The notes: generated by a model from the sequence alone, not told the origin. A DNA stretch of 64,000 nt from Protaetiibacter intestinalis (GCF_003627075.1 NZ_CP032630.1:62001-126000); one strand, 5' to 3'; shown: positions 44,295 through 53,743, counted from the first letter of the stretch. Program-made: numbers and translations.

Positions 44295-45106
44295 TGAGCG
44301 CACCGTCCGCCGCCCCCGTGGCGACCACCTCGCTGTGGCAGGGCGGTCGGCTCGTGCCGCGCGAGGACTGCGACGTGGTGCCCGCCACCATCCAGGCGGC
44401 CGACTCGTGGCTCGTCGAGGACGGCACCGTGCGCGGCCTCGAGCTGCACCGCGAACGCTTCCTCGGGGCGGTGCCGGATGCGCAGCTGCCCGAGGCGCTG
44501 GTGTTCTGGGATGCGGCGATCGCCGCGCTGCCCCGCACCGGATCCTGGTTCCCCCGGGTCGAGCTGCGCACCCAGCTGCAGTCGCCGCAGCTGCTGTTCC
44601 GGCTGCGGGAGGCGCCCGTGCAGCAGCGCTCCCTCATCCTCACGACGCACGCCGGCCGCGACCCCCGAACGCACCCGACCGTCAAGGGTCCCGACCTCCC
44701 GGCGATGATCCGGCTGCGCACCGAGGCCCAGACCCGCGGCGCCGACGAGGCCGTCATCGTGAGCCCGGAGGGCTGGATCGTCGAGGGCTCCACGACGAGC
44801 ATCTGCTGGTGGGCGGGCGGGACGCTGTGCATCCCCGAGCGCTCGCTCGCGCGCATCGCCTCCGTCACCGAGCGCACCGTCGTGACGCTCGCGACCGCCC
44901 TCGGCGTGGAGGTGGCGGAGTTGCGGGTGCGGCCCGAGGAGCTCGACGGCAGCGAGGTGTGGGCGCTCAACGCGCTGCACGGCATCCGCATCGCCACCGC
45001 CTGGCAGGGCGGCCCGCCGTCGACGGCGGAGGAGCCGGGCCGCCTGTCGCGCTGGCGTCTGCGGCTCGACGCGCTGCGCCGTCCGCTGCCCGAGGATGCC
45101 GCGTGA
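44294..45106 (+). CDS. pabC: class IV aminotransferase, likely aminodeoxychorismate lyase
   Basis: A 270-aa PLP enzyme of fold type IV. It would cleave aminodeoxychorismate to 4-aminobenzoate and pyruvate, the step after PabB. The candidate PLP Lys is in PTVKGPDL, and ADEAVIVSPEGWIVEGSTTSICWW is split into the usual E/G/S motif run (EAVIVSPEG, VEGSTTS). Divergence from pabB supports this over a branched-chain aminotransferase. The stop overlaps the dedA GTG. Confidence 0.88.
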   Translation: MSAPSAAPVATTSLWQGGRLVPREDCDVVPATIQAADSWLVEDGTVRGLELHRERFLGAVPDAQLPEALVFWDAAIAALPRTGSWFPRVELRTQLQSPQLLFRLREAPVQQRSLILTTHAGRDPRTHPTVKGPDLPAMIRLRTEAQTRGADEAVIVSPEGWIVEGSTTSICWWAGGTLCIPERSLARIASVTERTVVTLATALGVEVAELRVRPEELDGSEVWALNALHGIRIATAWQGGPPSTAEEPGRLSRWRLRLDALRRPLPEDAA

Positions 45107-45828
45107 ACTGGTTCAACGACGTGCTGACGGCGATCCTGGATGCCGTGCAGTCGGTCGATCCGGTGCTGCGCACCCTGCTCGCGGGCGTCGGGATCTTCCT
45201 CGAGACCTCGGTGCTCGTCGGGCTCATCGTTCCGGGCGACACGATCGTCATCGTCGCGGCGACCGCCGTCGACGGCCCCGTCGAGTACCTCGCGCTCGTC
45301 ACCGCGGTGATCGCGGGCGCGCTCGGCGGCGAGAGCGTCGGCTTCGCGCTCGGCCGCTTCTTCGGCCCGAAGATCCGGCACTCGCGCCTCGGGCGGCGCA
45401 TCGGCGAACGCAACTGGGTGCGCGCGGAGAACTACATCGACCGACGCGGCGGCATCGCCGTGTTCATCTCGCGGTTCCTGCCGGTGCTGCACTCGCTCGT
45501 GCCCGTCACGGTCGGCATGAGCACGATGCGCTACCGGCGTTTCATCGCCTGGACCGCGCCCGCGAGCGTCATCTGGGCGTTCGCGTACGTGAGCGTGGGG
45601 GCGTTCGCGGCCGGCTCCTACCGTCAGCTCTCCCAGCAGCTGCACGGCGCGGGTTACGTCTTCGTCGCGATCATCGTGGTCTTCCTCGTCGCGGTGGTCG
45701 TGATCAAGAAGCTGCTCGAGCGCTCGGAGGCACGCCACTGGAGCCGCCCGGGCGACGGCGACGCGAACACCCTCGAGGAGCCCGACGACCCGAGCGACCG
45801 GGCGCAGCCCGACCGTCACACGACGTAG
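45103..45828 (+). CDS. DedA family membrane protein
   Basis: A 241-aa polytopic protein. The family motifs GLIVPGDTIVIVA, GALGGESVGFALGRFFG, and the FISRFLPVLHSLVPVTVG segment with the membrane-embedded Arg and Pro are clear. DedA proteins act as undecaprenyl phosphate or phospholipid flippases. The C-terminal ~35 residues are polar and acidic. GTG 45103 overlaps the pabC stop (GTGA). Confidence 0.93.
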   Translation: MNWFNDVLTAILDAVQSVDPVLRTLLAGVGIFLETSVLVGLIVPGDTIVIVAATAVDGPVEYLALVTAVIAGALGGESVGFALGRFFGPKIRHSRLGRRIGERNWVRAENYIDRRGGIAVFISRFLPVLHSLVPVTVGMSTMRYRRFIAWTAPASVIWAFAYVSVGAFAAGSYRQLSQQLHGAGYVFVAIIVVFLVAVVVIKKLLERSEARHWSRPGDGDANTLEEPDDPSDRAQPDRHTT

Positions 45829-45872
45829 CGCAGCGACCGTCCCCCGCGCGTGCGTGGCACCCTGAAGCCACC

Positions 45873-47186
45873 ATGAGCACGAGCCGTCCCGTCGAGGCCA
45901 CCCTCGACTTCGCGACCCGCCAGCTGCACGCGGCGCGGCCGCGCGACGAGGTGCGCTCCCGCACGACCCCGATCTACCTGTCGGCGGGCTTCCCCTTCGA
46001 CGACTTCGACCAGGCGGCCGAGCACTTCGGCACGGGCGAGGGCTTCTCCTACACGCGCGTCGCGAACCCCACCACGGCGAGCGCCGAACGGCTCATCGCC
46101 GGGCTCGAGGGCGGCGCGGAGGCCGTGCTGGTCGGCAGCGGGCAGGCGGCGATCGCGATCGCGCTCCTCGGGCTCGTCGACGCGGGCGGTCACATCGTCG
46201 CGGGCGCGAGCCTCTACGAGGGCACCCGGGGTCTCCTGGGCGACAACCTCGTGCGGCTCGGCATCACGACCGACTTCGTCGCGGATGCGAACGACGCCGT
46301 CGCCTGGGAGGCGCTCATCCGCCCCGAGACGCGCGCGCTCGTCGTCGAGTCGATCCCGAATCCGCGCAACGACCTGGTCGACATCGCCCTCGTCGCCGAC
46401 GTCGCCCACGCCCACGGCATCCCGCTCGTCGTCGACAACACCCTCGCGACGCCGTATCTGCTGCGACCGCTCGAGCACGGCGCCGACATCGTCGTGCACT
46501 CGACGAGCAAGTTCCTGGCCGGGCACGGCTCGGTGCTCGGCGGCGTCATCGTCGACGACGGCCGCTTCGACGCGCTGCGCTCGGGCGCCCTGTTCCCCCA
46601 CCTGACCGCACCCGACCGACTCGGCGGGCCGAGCTGGTGGGACCGCTTCGGCGGCCGGGCGCGCATCGCCTACCTGCGCGAGAACGTCGCCGTGCGGTTC
46701 GGGCCGACGCTGTCGCCGCTCAACGCCTTCCTCCTCGCGCAGGGCGTCGAGACCCTGTCGTTGCGGGTCGAACGGCAGTCGGCGAACGCCCTCGGCGTCG
46801 CGGAGTGGCTCGCCGCGCAGCCCGAGGTCGCCTCGGTCGACTACTCCGGGCTCCCCGGCAATGCCGCGCACGCGCTCGCCGAGCGCTACCTGCCCCGCGG
46901 TCAGGGCTCGGTGTTCGCCTTCACGCTGCACGGCGGGCGGGAGGCGGCCCGGCGCTTCGTGAACGCGCTCGAGCTCTTCACGCCCATGACGCACCTCGGC
47001 GACGTGCGCTCGCTCATCCTGCACCCGCGCTCCACGAGCCACACGCTGCGCACCCCCGAGGAGCTCGCCGCCGCGGGCATCTCCGAGGGCACGCTGCGCG
47101 TCTCGATCGGCATCGAGCACCTGCCCGACCTGCTGCGCGACCTCGAGCGCGGCATCGCCGCGGCCCGGGAGGCGGCGGCCGCGTGA
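45873..47186 (+). CDS. metY: O-acetylhomoserine sulfhydrylase-type PLP enzyme
   Basis: A 437-aa Cys/Met metabolism PLP enzyme forming homocysteine from O-acetylhomoserine and sulfide. The Lys is in [37 protein letters not shown] is represented here by TRVANPTT and [16 protein letters not shown]. The FG(G)RARIAYLRE block and length point to MetY rather than cystathionine gamma-synthase. The stop overlaps the next gene, a flavin-dependent monooxygenase of the sulfonate/NTA type, suggesting a link with organosulfur use. Some relatives are annotated as cystathionine beta-lyases. Confidence 0.9.
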   Translation: MSTSRPVEATLDFATRQLHAARPRDEVRSRTTPIYLSAGFPFDDFDQAAEHFGTGEGFSYTRVANPTTASAERLIAGLEGGAEAVLVGSGQAAIAIALLGLVDAGGHIVAGASLYEGTRGLLGDNLVRLGITTDFVADANDAVAWEALIRPETRALVVESIPNPRNDLVDIALVADVAHAHGIPLVVDNTLATPYLLRPLEHGADIVVHSTSKFLAGHGSVLGGVIVDDGRFDALRSGALFPHLTAPDRLGGPSWWDRFGGRARIAYLRENVAVRFGPTLSPLNAFLLAQGVETLSLRVERQSANALGVAEWLAAQPEVASVDYSGLPGNAAHALAERYLPRGQGSVFAFTLHGGREAARRFVNALELFTPMTHLGDVRSLILHPRSTSHTLRTPEELAAAGISEGTLRVSIGIEHLPDLLRDLERGIAAAREAAAA

Positions 47187-48502
47187 GCAGGCTGCAGCAC
47201 TTCGGCTGGTTCCTGGCCCGCGGCTTCGGTCCGCAGGGCTGGGGGCACCCGTTTCTCGACTGGAACTGGCGCTGGACCGAGCCAGCCCTCTACCAGCAGT
47301 CGGTGCGCGAGCTCGAGCAGGCCGGCATCGAGCTGCTGATCATCGAGGACGCCCCCTCGCTCGGCAGCCCCGCGACGATCGACCTGCGGGTGCGGCAGGC
47401 GTTCGGCGGCCCCAAGCACGACCCGCTGCTGCTCGCGCCGTACCTGTTCGCCGCGACCACGAACCTCGGCGTCGCCCCGACGGTCAACCCGGCCGCCTTC
47501 CTGCCGTACACGGCGGCCCGGCAGTTCGCCACCCTGCAGCACCTGAGCGGCCACCGCCTGGGGCTCAACGTCGTCACCGACACCGGCAGCGCGCGCCACT
47601 TCGGTGCGGCGCCGCCGCTCGGCCACGACGCCGCCTACGACCGCGCCGAGGAGTGGCTCGGCGCCCTGCGCGCGCTGTGGCGGTCGTGGCCCGACGACGC
47701 CCTCATCGCCGACCCGGCGCACGGCCGCTACGCCGACGGCACCCGCCTCGAGGCCGTGCAGCACCGCGGCGAGTACTTCTCGTTCGACGGCCCGCTCAAC
47801 GCCATCCCCTTCACCGACGGCGAACCGGCGATCGTCTCACCCGGCGGATCGGGGCGCGGGCTCGCCTTCGCGGGCGCCAACTCCGAGGTGCAGCTCGCGC
47901 TCGCGCCGCTCGACCCGGAGAGCATCCGCGCCTACCGGGCCCGCATCCACGAGGCCGCCGTCGCCCGCGGGCGCAGGCCCGGCGACGTCAAGGTGCTGTT
48001 CGCGATCCAGCCGGTGCTCGTCGGCTCGGCCGAGGAAGCCGACCGGCTGGTCTCCGCCTCCGCGAACCCCGACGACAGGGCGCTGCGCACGATCGCCGAG
48101 AAGCAGTCGAGCGACCTCGAGACCGACCTCACCGCGCTCGAGCTCGACGCGCCGATCCCGGCCGGGTACTTCGGCGATCACGTCTCGCACGGCAGCATCG
48201 CGCGGCTGATCGGCGGGCGGGATGCGGCCACCACGCCGCTGCGGGAGCATCTCGCCGCGCTCGCCCGGCTCGGTCGGCTCTCCGATGGATCCGGGTTCGT
48301 CGGCACCGCGGGCGAGCTCGCCGACCTCATCGAACGCCTCGGCGACGAGGCGGACAACGACGGCGTGCTGTTCTGGGGCGATCTGCACCCCGTGACCGTG
48401 CACCGGATGCTCGACGAGCTCGCGCCGATCCTGCGCCGCCGCGGCATCCTGCGCACCGAGTTCGCGCCGGGCGGGCTGCGTGCCAACCTGCAGGCGTTCT
48501 AA
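47183..48502 (+). CDS. LLM-class flavin monooxygenase (NtaA/SsuD-DszA type)
   Basis: A 439-aa FMN-dependent monooxygenase of the bacterial luciferase superfamily, nitrilotriacetate monooxygenase branch. GIELLIIEDAPS, LAPYLFAATTNLGVAPTVNP, ARQFATLQHLSGHRLGLNVVT and EEWLGALRALWRSW give the order typical for the branch (listed as separate stretches). GTG 47183 overlaps the metY stop. Likely substrates are organosulfur or aminocarboxylate compounds, with sulfite or sulfide passed on to MetY; this is inferred from the pairing. Confidence 0.88.
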   Translation: MSRLQHFGWFLARGFGPQGWGHPFLDWNWRWTEPALYQQSVRELEQAGIELLIIEDAPSLGSPATIDLRVRQAFGGPKHDPLLLAPYLFAATTNLGVAPTVNPAAFLPYTAARQFATLQHLSGHRLGLNVVTDTGSARHFGAAPPLGHDAAYDRAEEWLGALRALWRSWPDDALIADPAHGRYADGTRLEAVQHRGEYFSFDGPLNAIPFTDGEPAIVSPGGSGRGLAFAGANSEVQLALAPLDPESIRAYRARIHEAAVARGRRPGDVKVLFAIQPVLVGSAEEADRLVSASANPDDRALRTIAEKQSSDLETDLTALELDAPIPAGYFGDHVSHGSIARLIGGRDAATTPLREHLAALARLGRLSDGSGFVGTAGELADLIERLGDEADNDGVLFWGDLHPVTVHRMLDELAPILRRRGILRTEFAPGGLRANLQAF

Positions 48503-48515
48503 CCTGCGGGGTGCT

Positions 48516-48557
48516 GGTCTCGACGGGCTCAACCCTGGGGTCGAGCCCGTCGAGACC
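48516..48557. repeat. inverted repeat between convergent genes (GGTCTCGAC type)
   Basis: GGTCTCGACGGGCTC (48516-48530) and its exact complement (48543-48557) with a 12-nt loop. It lies between the convergent monooxygenase and OpuC-type binding-protein genes and can act as a bidirectional terminator. From memory, GGTCTCGAC...GTCGAGACC repeats are widespread in Microbacteriaceae. Confidence 0.8.
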
Positions 48558-48571
48558 GGTGCCCTCAGCTG

Positions 48572-49483
48572 CTAGATGAGCCCCTGCTCGGTGAGCCAGG
48601 CCGTCGCGATGTCGGCCGACGAGGTCTCGTCGACCGTCGACTGCACGTTGAGGGCGACGAGGCCCTGCGGCGTGAGCGCCGCCGACACGGCGTTGATGAC
48701 GTCGGCGATCTCGTCGGCGATGTCGGCGTTCACGAGCGGCACCACGTTCGACGCGAGGAAGAGGCCCTCGGGGTCGGCGAGGGTGACCAGATCCTCGGTC
48801 TGGATGCGGGGGTCGGCGCTGTAGACGTTGGCGATGTCGATGGTGCCGGCGACGAGGTCCTCGACCGTCGTGTCACCGGTCGCCGAGAACCCCACCGTCA
48901 CGCCGTACTTCTCGAGCAGACCCTTCGGACCGTAGGGGCGCTCCTCGAGCTCCGGCGCGCCGCCGAGGGTGAGCGGCACGTCGACCGAGGCGAGGTCGGC
49001 GAGGCTCGAGAGCTCGTATTGGTCCGCGAACGCCGCCGTCACGTTGTAGGAGTCCTGGTCCGTGGCGGGCGACTGGTCGAGCACCGTCAGGCCGTCGGGC
49101 AGGGCGTCCTTGAGGGCCGCATACACGTCGTCGGAGGTCGTCGCGGTCGTGTCGGGGTCGTAGAACTGCAGCAGGTTGCCGGTGTACTCCGGGAACAGGT
49201 CGACCTCGCCGCTCTCGAGCGCCGGGAGGTAGGCGTCGCGCTGGCCGATCTGGAAGTCCCGCTTCACCTCGAAGCCGGCGTTCTCGAGCGCCTGGGCGTA
49301 GATCTCGGCGATGATCTCGTTCGAGTAGTACGCCTGGGAGCCGACGACGATCGTGTCGGTGCTGCCCGAATCCGAATCGCCCGAGTCGAGCGGATCGCCG
49401 GCGGCACACCCTGAAAGGGCCAATGCCGCCCCAACCACGGCCGCACCGAGTGCGAGCCGGCCCTTGTTCCGTGCTGTGAACAT
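48572..49483 (-). CDS. osmoprotectant ABC transporter substrate-binding lipoprotein (OpuCC/OsmF-like)
   Basis: A 303-aa lipoprotein. Signal peptide with lipobox ALSGC, lipidated Cys at 26, then an acidic linker. The domain has GSQAYYSNEIIAEIYAQALE, FPEYTGNLLQFY (the FPEYTG stretch is conserved) and VYSADPRI. Binds glycine betaine, choline or a related compound. ATG 49483 has GAAGAGAGA upstream; an alternative ATG at 49504 overlaps the permease stop. Last gene of a four-gene operon. Confidence 0.9.
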   Translation of the reverse strand: MFTARNKGRLALGAAVVGAALALSGCAAGDPLDSGDSDSGSTDTIVVGSQAYYSNEIIAEIYAQALENAGFEVKRDFQIGQRDAYLPALESGEVDLFPEYTGNLLQFYDPDTTATTSDDVYAALKDALPDGLTVLDQSPATDQDSYNVTAAFADQYELSSLADLASVDVPLTLGGAPELEERPYGPKGLLEKYGVTVGFSATGDTTVEDLVAGTIDIANVYSADPRIQTEDLVTLADPEGLFLASNVVPLVNADIADEIADVINAVSAALTPQGLVALNVQSTVDETSSADIATAWLTEQGLI

Positions 49484-49500
49484 CACGTTCTCTCTTCTCT

Positions 49501-50235
49501 TCATTCGGTGACAGCACCTGCCACCCGTCGGCGCCGGGACGAGCCGTCCCGGACGTCCTTGACCCGGCCGGCGGTGACGCCGCGCGGGACGACGACGCGC
49601 TGCACGAGCGCGAACAGTCCGTCGAGGATGAGGGCGAGCGCCACGATCGCGAGCGCGCCGCCGAGCACCTGGTCGAAGCGGCGCAGGGCGACGCCCTGGA
49701 TGATGTAGTAGCCGAGCCCGCCGAGGCCGATGTACGCGGCGATCGCGACGGTCGCGACGACCTGCAGGGCGGCCGAGCGCAGCCCGCCGATGAGCAGCGG
49801 CAGCCCGAGCGGCACCTCGACCCGCCACAGGATCTGCCACTCGGTCATGCCCACCGCGCGCGCGGCGTCCACGACCCGTCGGTCCACCGCCTCGAGCCCC
49901 GCGTAGGCGCCCGCCAGGATCGAGGGGACGGCGAGCAGCACGAACGCCGTGATCGCCGCCTCCGGCTTGTGCAGCACGCCCAAGACCAGCACGAGCAGCA
50001 GGATGAGCCCGAACGAGGGGATCGCGCGCGCCGCGCCCGAGAGGCCGATCGCGAGCTGCCGGCCGCGCCCCGTGTGCCCGATGTACCAGCCGAGCGGGAT
50101 CGCGATCGCCGCGGCGATGAGCACCGACACGAAGGTGAACAGCAGGTGCTGCCCGAACGCGAGCGGCAGCGGCAGGCTGCCCGTCAGCCGATCGGGCGAG
50201 AAGAGCCACGCGAGGGCCTCGGCGAAGAGGTTCAT
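49501..50235 (-). CDS. osmoprotectant ABC permease (OpuCD-like)
   Basis: A 244-aa permease with five to six helices. N-terminal HLLFTFVSVLIAAAIAIPLG, the EAA-type loop DAARAVGMTEWQILWRVEVPLGLP at about 125-145, here split as DAARAVGMTEWQ and RVEVPLGLP, and GLGGLGYYIIQG. Basic C-terminal tail. It overlaps the preceding permease by ATGA. Confidence 0.92.
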   Translation of the reverse strand: MNLFAEALAWLFSPDRLTGSLPLPLAFGQHLLFTFVSVLIAAAIAIPLGWYIGHTGRGRQLAIGLSGAARAIPSFGLILLLVLVLGVLHKPEAAITAFVLLAVPSILAGAYAGLEAVDRRVVDAARAVGMTEWQILWRVEVPLGLPLLIGGLRSAALQVVATVAIAAYIGLGGLGYYIIQGVALRRFDQVLGGALAIVALALILDGLFALVQRVVVPRGVTAGRVKDVRDGSSRRRRVAGAVTE

Positions 50236-50924
50236 GCCGCCCCTCCCGGCGCGGTCGCCGCGACGGCCCGCTCGAGGGGCGGACGCGCCCCGCGCCGCGG
50301 CGCCCACGGCATGAGCCACCGCCCGGCGAGCACGAGCAGCGCATCCACGAGCAGGGCGATGACCATCGTCGCGACGACGCCCGCGAGGATCTCGGGGATG
50401 ATGCGCCGCTGGTAGCCGTTCGTGAACAGGTAGCCGAGGTTGTCGACGCCGATGAGGATGCCGACCGTCGTGAGCGCGATGGTCGAGACCGCGGTCACGC
50501 GCAGGCCCGCCAGCACGACGGGGCCCGCGAGCGGGAACTCGACCGCCCAGAAGCGCCGCCACGCCCCGTAGCCGACGGCGGTCGCCGACTGCCGCACGGC
50601 CGGGTCGACCGAGGCGAGGGCGTCGGCGATCGAGCGCGCCATGATCGCGACCGCGTAGATGGTGAGGGCGATGATGAGGTTCGCCTCCGACAGCACGCTG
50701 ATCCCCAGCACCGTCGGCAGCAGGATGAACAGCGCGAGCGAGGGGATCGTGTACAGCAGCCCCGTGATGGTGAGCACGAGCCCGCGGGTGAGCCTGAACC
50801 GGAACGCCAGCCAGCCGAGCGGGATGGCGATGAGGAAGCCGAGCACGATCGGCAGCGCGCTCTGGCGCAGGTGTTCGACCGTCAGGCGCCCGATCAGGTC
50901 GAGGTTGTCGAGCACCCAGTTCAT
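50232..50924 (-). CDS. osmoprotectant ABC permease (OpuCB-like)
   Basis: A 230-aa permease paralogous to the previous one: LPIVLGFLIAIPLGWLAFRF, IPSLALFILLPTVLG, the coupling loop SATAVGYGAWRRFWAVEFPL and GVDNLGYLFTNG. The ATG at 50924 overlaps the ATPase stop. The two permeases likely form a heterodimer as in OpuC systems. Confidence 0.92.
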   Translation of the reverse strand: MNWVLDNLDLIGRLTVEHLRQSALPIVLGFLIAIPLGWLAFRFRLTRGLVLTITGLLYTIPSLALFILLPTVLGISVLSEANLIIALTIYAVAIMARSIADALASVDPAVRQSATAVGYGAWRRFWAVEFPLAGPVVLAGLRVTAVSTIALTTVGILIGVDNLGYLFTNGYQRRIIPEILAGVVATMVIALLVDALLVLAGRWLMPWAPRRGARPPLERAVAATAPGGAA

Positions 50925-51742
50925 GCGGGCCCGTCCACGAGCACGCCCTGGGTGCGCCCGCTCGCGTCGACGAGCACCGTGCCCGAGGCCGTCGTCTTGG
51001 TGTGCAGCGCGCGCGATCCGCGGTCGACCCCCACGAAGGAGGCGACGAACTCGCTCGCCGGCGCCTCCAGGATCTCGGAGGGGCTGCCGACCTGGGCGAT
51101 CCGCGCGCCCGTCTCGAGGATGACCACCTGGTCGCCGAGCAGGAACGCCTCGTCGATGTCGTGCGTGACGAACACGACCGTCTTGTCGAGGTCGCGCTGC
51201 AGGCGGATGGTCTCCTGCTGGAGCTCCGCGCGCACGATGGGGTCGACGGCGCCGAACGGCTCGTCCATGAGCAGGATGTTGGGGTCGGCGGCGAGGCCCC
51301 GCGCCACGCCGACGCGCTGCTGCTGCCCGCCGGAGAGCTGGCTCGGGTACCGGTCGGCGAGCGAGCGGTCGAGGCCGACCGTGTCGAGCAGTTCGAGCGC
51401 CTGCTCGCGCGCGCGACGCCTCGGCACGCCGTTCAGCACCGGCACGGTCGCGACGTTGTCGATCACCTTGTGGTGCGGCAGCAGGCCGCCGTTCTGCATG
51501 ACGTAGCCGATGCTGCGCCGCAGCTGCACCGCATCCCGAGCCTGGACGTCCTCCCCGTCGATCTCGATCGTGCCGGAGCTCGGCTCGACCATGCGGTTGA
51601 TCATGCGCAGCAGGGTGGTCTTGCCGCTGCCCGACGAGCCCACGAAGACGGTGGTCTTGCGCGCGGGGATCACGAGGCTGAACTCCTCGACGGCCAGCGT
51701 GCCGTCGGGGAATCGCTTCGTCACGGAGCGGAATTCGATCAT
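50921..51742 (-). CDS. osmoprotectant ABC ATPase (OpuCA/ProV-like)
   Basis: ATPase of 273 aa. Walker A is GSSGSGKTT at about 35-43, INRMVEPSSGTIEIDG follows as in ProV, the signature is [15 protein letters not shown] and Walker B is ILLMDEPFGAVDP. The C-terminal extension (~35 aa) is too short for two CBS domains. Heads the operon ATPase-permease-permease-binding protein. An inverted repeat in the leader (51757-51780) may be regulatory. Confidence 0.93.
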   Translation of the reverse strand: MIEFRSVTKRFPDGTLAVEEFSLVIPARKTTVFVGSSGSGKTTLLRMINRMVEPSSGTIEIDGEDVQARDAVQLRRSIGYVMQNGGLLPHHKVIDNVATVPVLNGVPRRRAREQALELLDTVGLDRSLADRYPSQLSGGQQQRVGVARGLAADPNILLMDEPFGAVDPIVRAELQQETIRLQRDLDKTVVFVTHDIDEAFLLGDQVVILETGARIAQVGSPSEILEAPASEFVASFVGVDRGSRALHTKTTASGTVLVDASGRTQGVLVDGPA

Positions 51743-51756
51743 GGAGGCCCCTCGCC

Positions 51757-51780
51757 GGGTCGGTTGGGGGTGACCGACCC
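51757..51780 (-). promoter_or_regulatory. inverted repeat in the opuC-type leader
   Basis: GGGTCGGT (51757-51764) and ACCGACCC (51773-51780) are perfect 8-bp arms 8 nt apart, 15 nt upstream of the ATPase ATG. It may be an operator or a small 5' hairpin. No clear -10 box was found near it. Confidence 0.4.
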
Positions 51781-51870
51781 ACCACCACTCAACCGTACGG
51801 AGGGCCTCCGACGCCGGGTGTTTGCGAAACGTGACGACGCCCGCGGCGGGCGCCGTGCCTCATCCGCCGC

Positions 51871-52521
51871 TCAGCGGGGCGGCAGCGGCAGGCTCTCGGC
51901 GATGATCGCCGCGACCGCGCGACGGGCCGCGTCGAGCCGTGCGGCGTCGCCGTGGGCGTCACGCGCGAAGGCCCGCGCGACGAGCGCGTCGGTCGCCTCG
52001 ATCGCGACCTCGAACGCGGCGCGCAGCTCGGACTCCTCGGGCAGGCCGAAGCGGGAGGCGAGCGCGTCGAAGATCGCGGATGCCATGACCGAGTTGCGCG
52101 GGGTGCCCTCCGCCGGGCGCAGGTCGAGCACGTCGCCGAGCCGGAGCGAGGCGAAGCCCGGCTCGGTGCGGAACAGCCCGACGAAGACGTCGAACGAGGC
52201 GGACAGCGCGGCCAGCCAGTCGGCGTGGGCGGGGTCGTCGACGGCGGCGAGCACGCGGTCGGTGGCGCGCTCCTCGTTGCGCGCGGCGAGGCTCTGCAGC
52301 ACGGCGATCCGGTCGGGGAAGTAGCGGTAGACGGTGCCGATGGAGGCCCCCGCCCCCTCGGCGACCATCGCCGTCGTCAGGCGCTCGTAGCCGATCTCGG
52401 CGACGACCGCGGCGGCCGCGTCGAGGAGCGCGGCGAGGCGGGCGGTGCTGCGGGCCTGCATCGGCTCGTTGCGGATGAGCATCGTGGGGTGGTCACGGGG
52501 CTCGGTGAGAATGTCGGGCAC
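51871..52521 (-). CDS. TetR-family transcriptional regulator
   Basis: A 216-aa regulator. The HTH lies at about residues 25-72 (LLDAAAAVVAEIGYERLTT, then ASIGTVYRYFPDR). The C-terminal domain has no known ligand signature. Start is GTG 52521 with GGAG 5 nt upstream. It diverges from the App1-type gene, and an inverted repeat next to its TACAAT box may be its operator. Confidence 0.92.
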   Translation of the reverse strand: MPDILTEPRDHPTMLIRNEPMQARSTARLAALLDAAAAVVAEIGYERLTTAMVAEGAGASIGTVYRYFPDRIAVLQSLAARNEERATDRVLAAVDDPAHADWLAALSASFDVFVGLFRTEPGFASLRLGDVLDLRPAEGTPRNSVMASAIFDALASRFGLPEESELRAAFEVAIEATDALVARAFARDAHGDAARLDAARRAVAAIIAESLPLPPR

Positions 52522-52544
52522 GGGTTCTCCTCGGTCTTGCGGCG

Positions 52545-52575
52545 ATTGTAGCCCGCAGACGCCTTGGCGCGGGCT
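52545..52575 (-). promoter_or_regulatory. tetR promoter -10 and candidate operator
   Basis: On the minus strand TACAAT (52550 down to 52545) is a strong -10 box. AGCCCGC (52550-52556) and GCGGGCT (52569-52575) are inverted 7-mers 12 nt apart in the spacer, consistent with autorepression by TetR. Confidence 0.4.
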
Positions 52576-52601
52576 GAAGATCCCCGTGACACACTGGTCG
52601 G

Positions 52602-53657
52602 ATGGAGTCCGCCGAGCCGACGCCCGCCGACGGTTCGGAGCAGCCGCGTCGGCTGCATCTCGCGGCCCGCATCGAGGACGCGATCCACCGCATCCGCGAA
52701 CGTCGCGGACGCCGCCGCGGACTCGTGCCGACGATCGTCCCGTTCCCCGGCTACGGGGGCGACGGCTGGCTGCGCGTGCTCGGCCGGGTGATCCTCGTGA
52801 AGCCCGGCCGTCGCGCCCCCGACCGCTTCACGAGCATCCGCGGCTGGCGCGCGTTCCTCAGCATCCCCGTGAAGGACACCGAGCTCGTCGTGCACGTCGC
52901 GGGCGCCGAACACGTCATCCGCACCGACCGCGGCGGCGTCATCGACGCCCGCGTCGAGGCGGCGCTCTCCCCCGGCTGGGACGCGGTGCTGCTGACCCTC
53001 GAGGGGGCGGATGCGATCGAGGCGCCCGTCTTCGTCGTCGACCCCGCGGTCGACTTCGGGATCGTCTCCGACATCGACGACACCGTGCTCGTGACGGCCC
53101 TGCCGCGACCCTTCCTCGCCGCGTGGAACACCTTCGTCGTCAACGAGCACGCCCGCCGCCCGGTGCCCGGGATCTCGGTGCTGTTCGACCGGCTCGTGAG
53201 CGCGCACCCGGGCGGGCCGGTCGTCTACCTCTCCACGGGCGCCTGGAACGTCGTGCCGGCGCTCAACCGCTTCCTCTCCCGCCACCTCTACCCCCGTGGC
53301 ACCTTCCTGCTGACCGATTGGGGGCCGACGCCGGACCGCTGGTTCCGCAGCGGCCAGGTGCACAAGACGGAGTCGCTCGCGCGGCTCGCGCTCGAGTTCC
53401 CGAGGGTGCGCTGGCTGCTCGTCGGCGACGACGGCCAGCACGACGAGGAGCGCTACGCCGAGTTCCAGGCGGCGTACCCGGACCGCGTGGCCGCGGTCGC
53501 CATCCGCCAGTTGACCCGTGGCGAGGCGGTGCTCGCGGGTGGCCGTTCGCAGCAGGAGGCGCACGGGGCGGCGGTGCCGTGGGTGTACGGGGCCGACGGC
53601 GCCGAGCTCGCCGAGCAGCTGACGGCGCTCGGGCTGCTCGGCGAACCGCGCGCGTAA
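52602..53657 (+). CDS. App1-type phosphatase (DUF2183)
   Basis: A 351-aa protein of the App1/phosphatidate phosphatase family. The HAD-like DxDxT site is SDIDDTVL near residue 150, followed by FDRLVSAHPGGPVVYLSTGAWN and a second domain part with LLVGDDGQHDEERYAEF. Bacterial members are uncharacterised mostly; a lipid phosphate substrate is likely by family. CACACT sits 6 nt before the ATG (leaderless). Divergent from tetR. Confidence 0.87.
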   Translation: MESAEPTPADGSEQPRRLHLAARIEDAIHRIRERRGRRRGLVPTIVPFPGYGGDGWLRVLGRVILVKPGRRAPDRFTSIRGWRAFLSIPVKDTELVVHVAGAEHVIRTDRGGVIDARVEAALSPGWDAVLLTLEGADAIEAPVFVVDPAVDFGIVSDIDDTVLVTALPRPFLAAWNTFVVNEHARRPVPGISVLFDRLVSAHPGGPVVYLSTGAWNVVPALNRFLSRHLYPRGTFLLTDWGPTPDRWFRSGQVHKTESLARLALEFPRVRWLLVGDDGQHDEERYAEFQAAYPDRVAAVAIRQLTRGEAVLAGGRSQQEAHGAAVPWVYGADGAELAEQLTALGLLGEPRA

Positions 53658-53743
53658 CCGTTGCCCCCCGGACGGGGGCGCTGCTACCGTGGGGCCACCC
53701 CCGGGATCGTCCCCCCGATCCGCCCCCACCCGAAGGATCCGGC

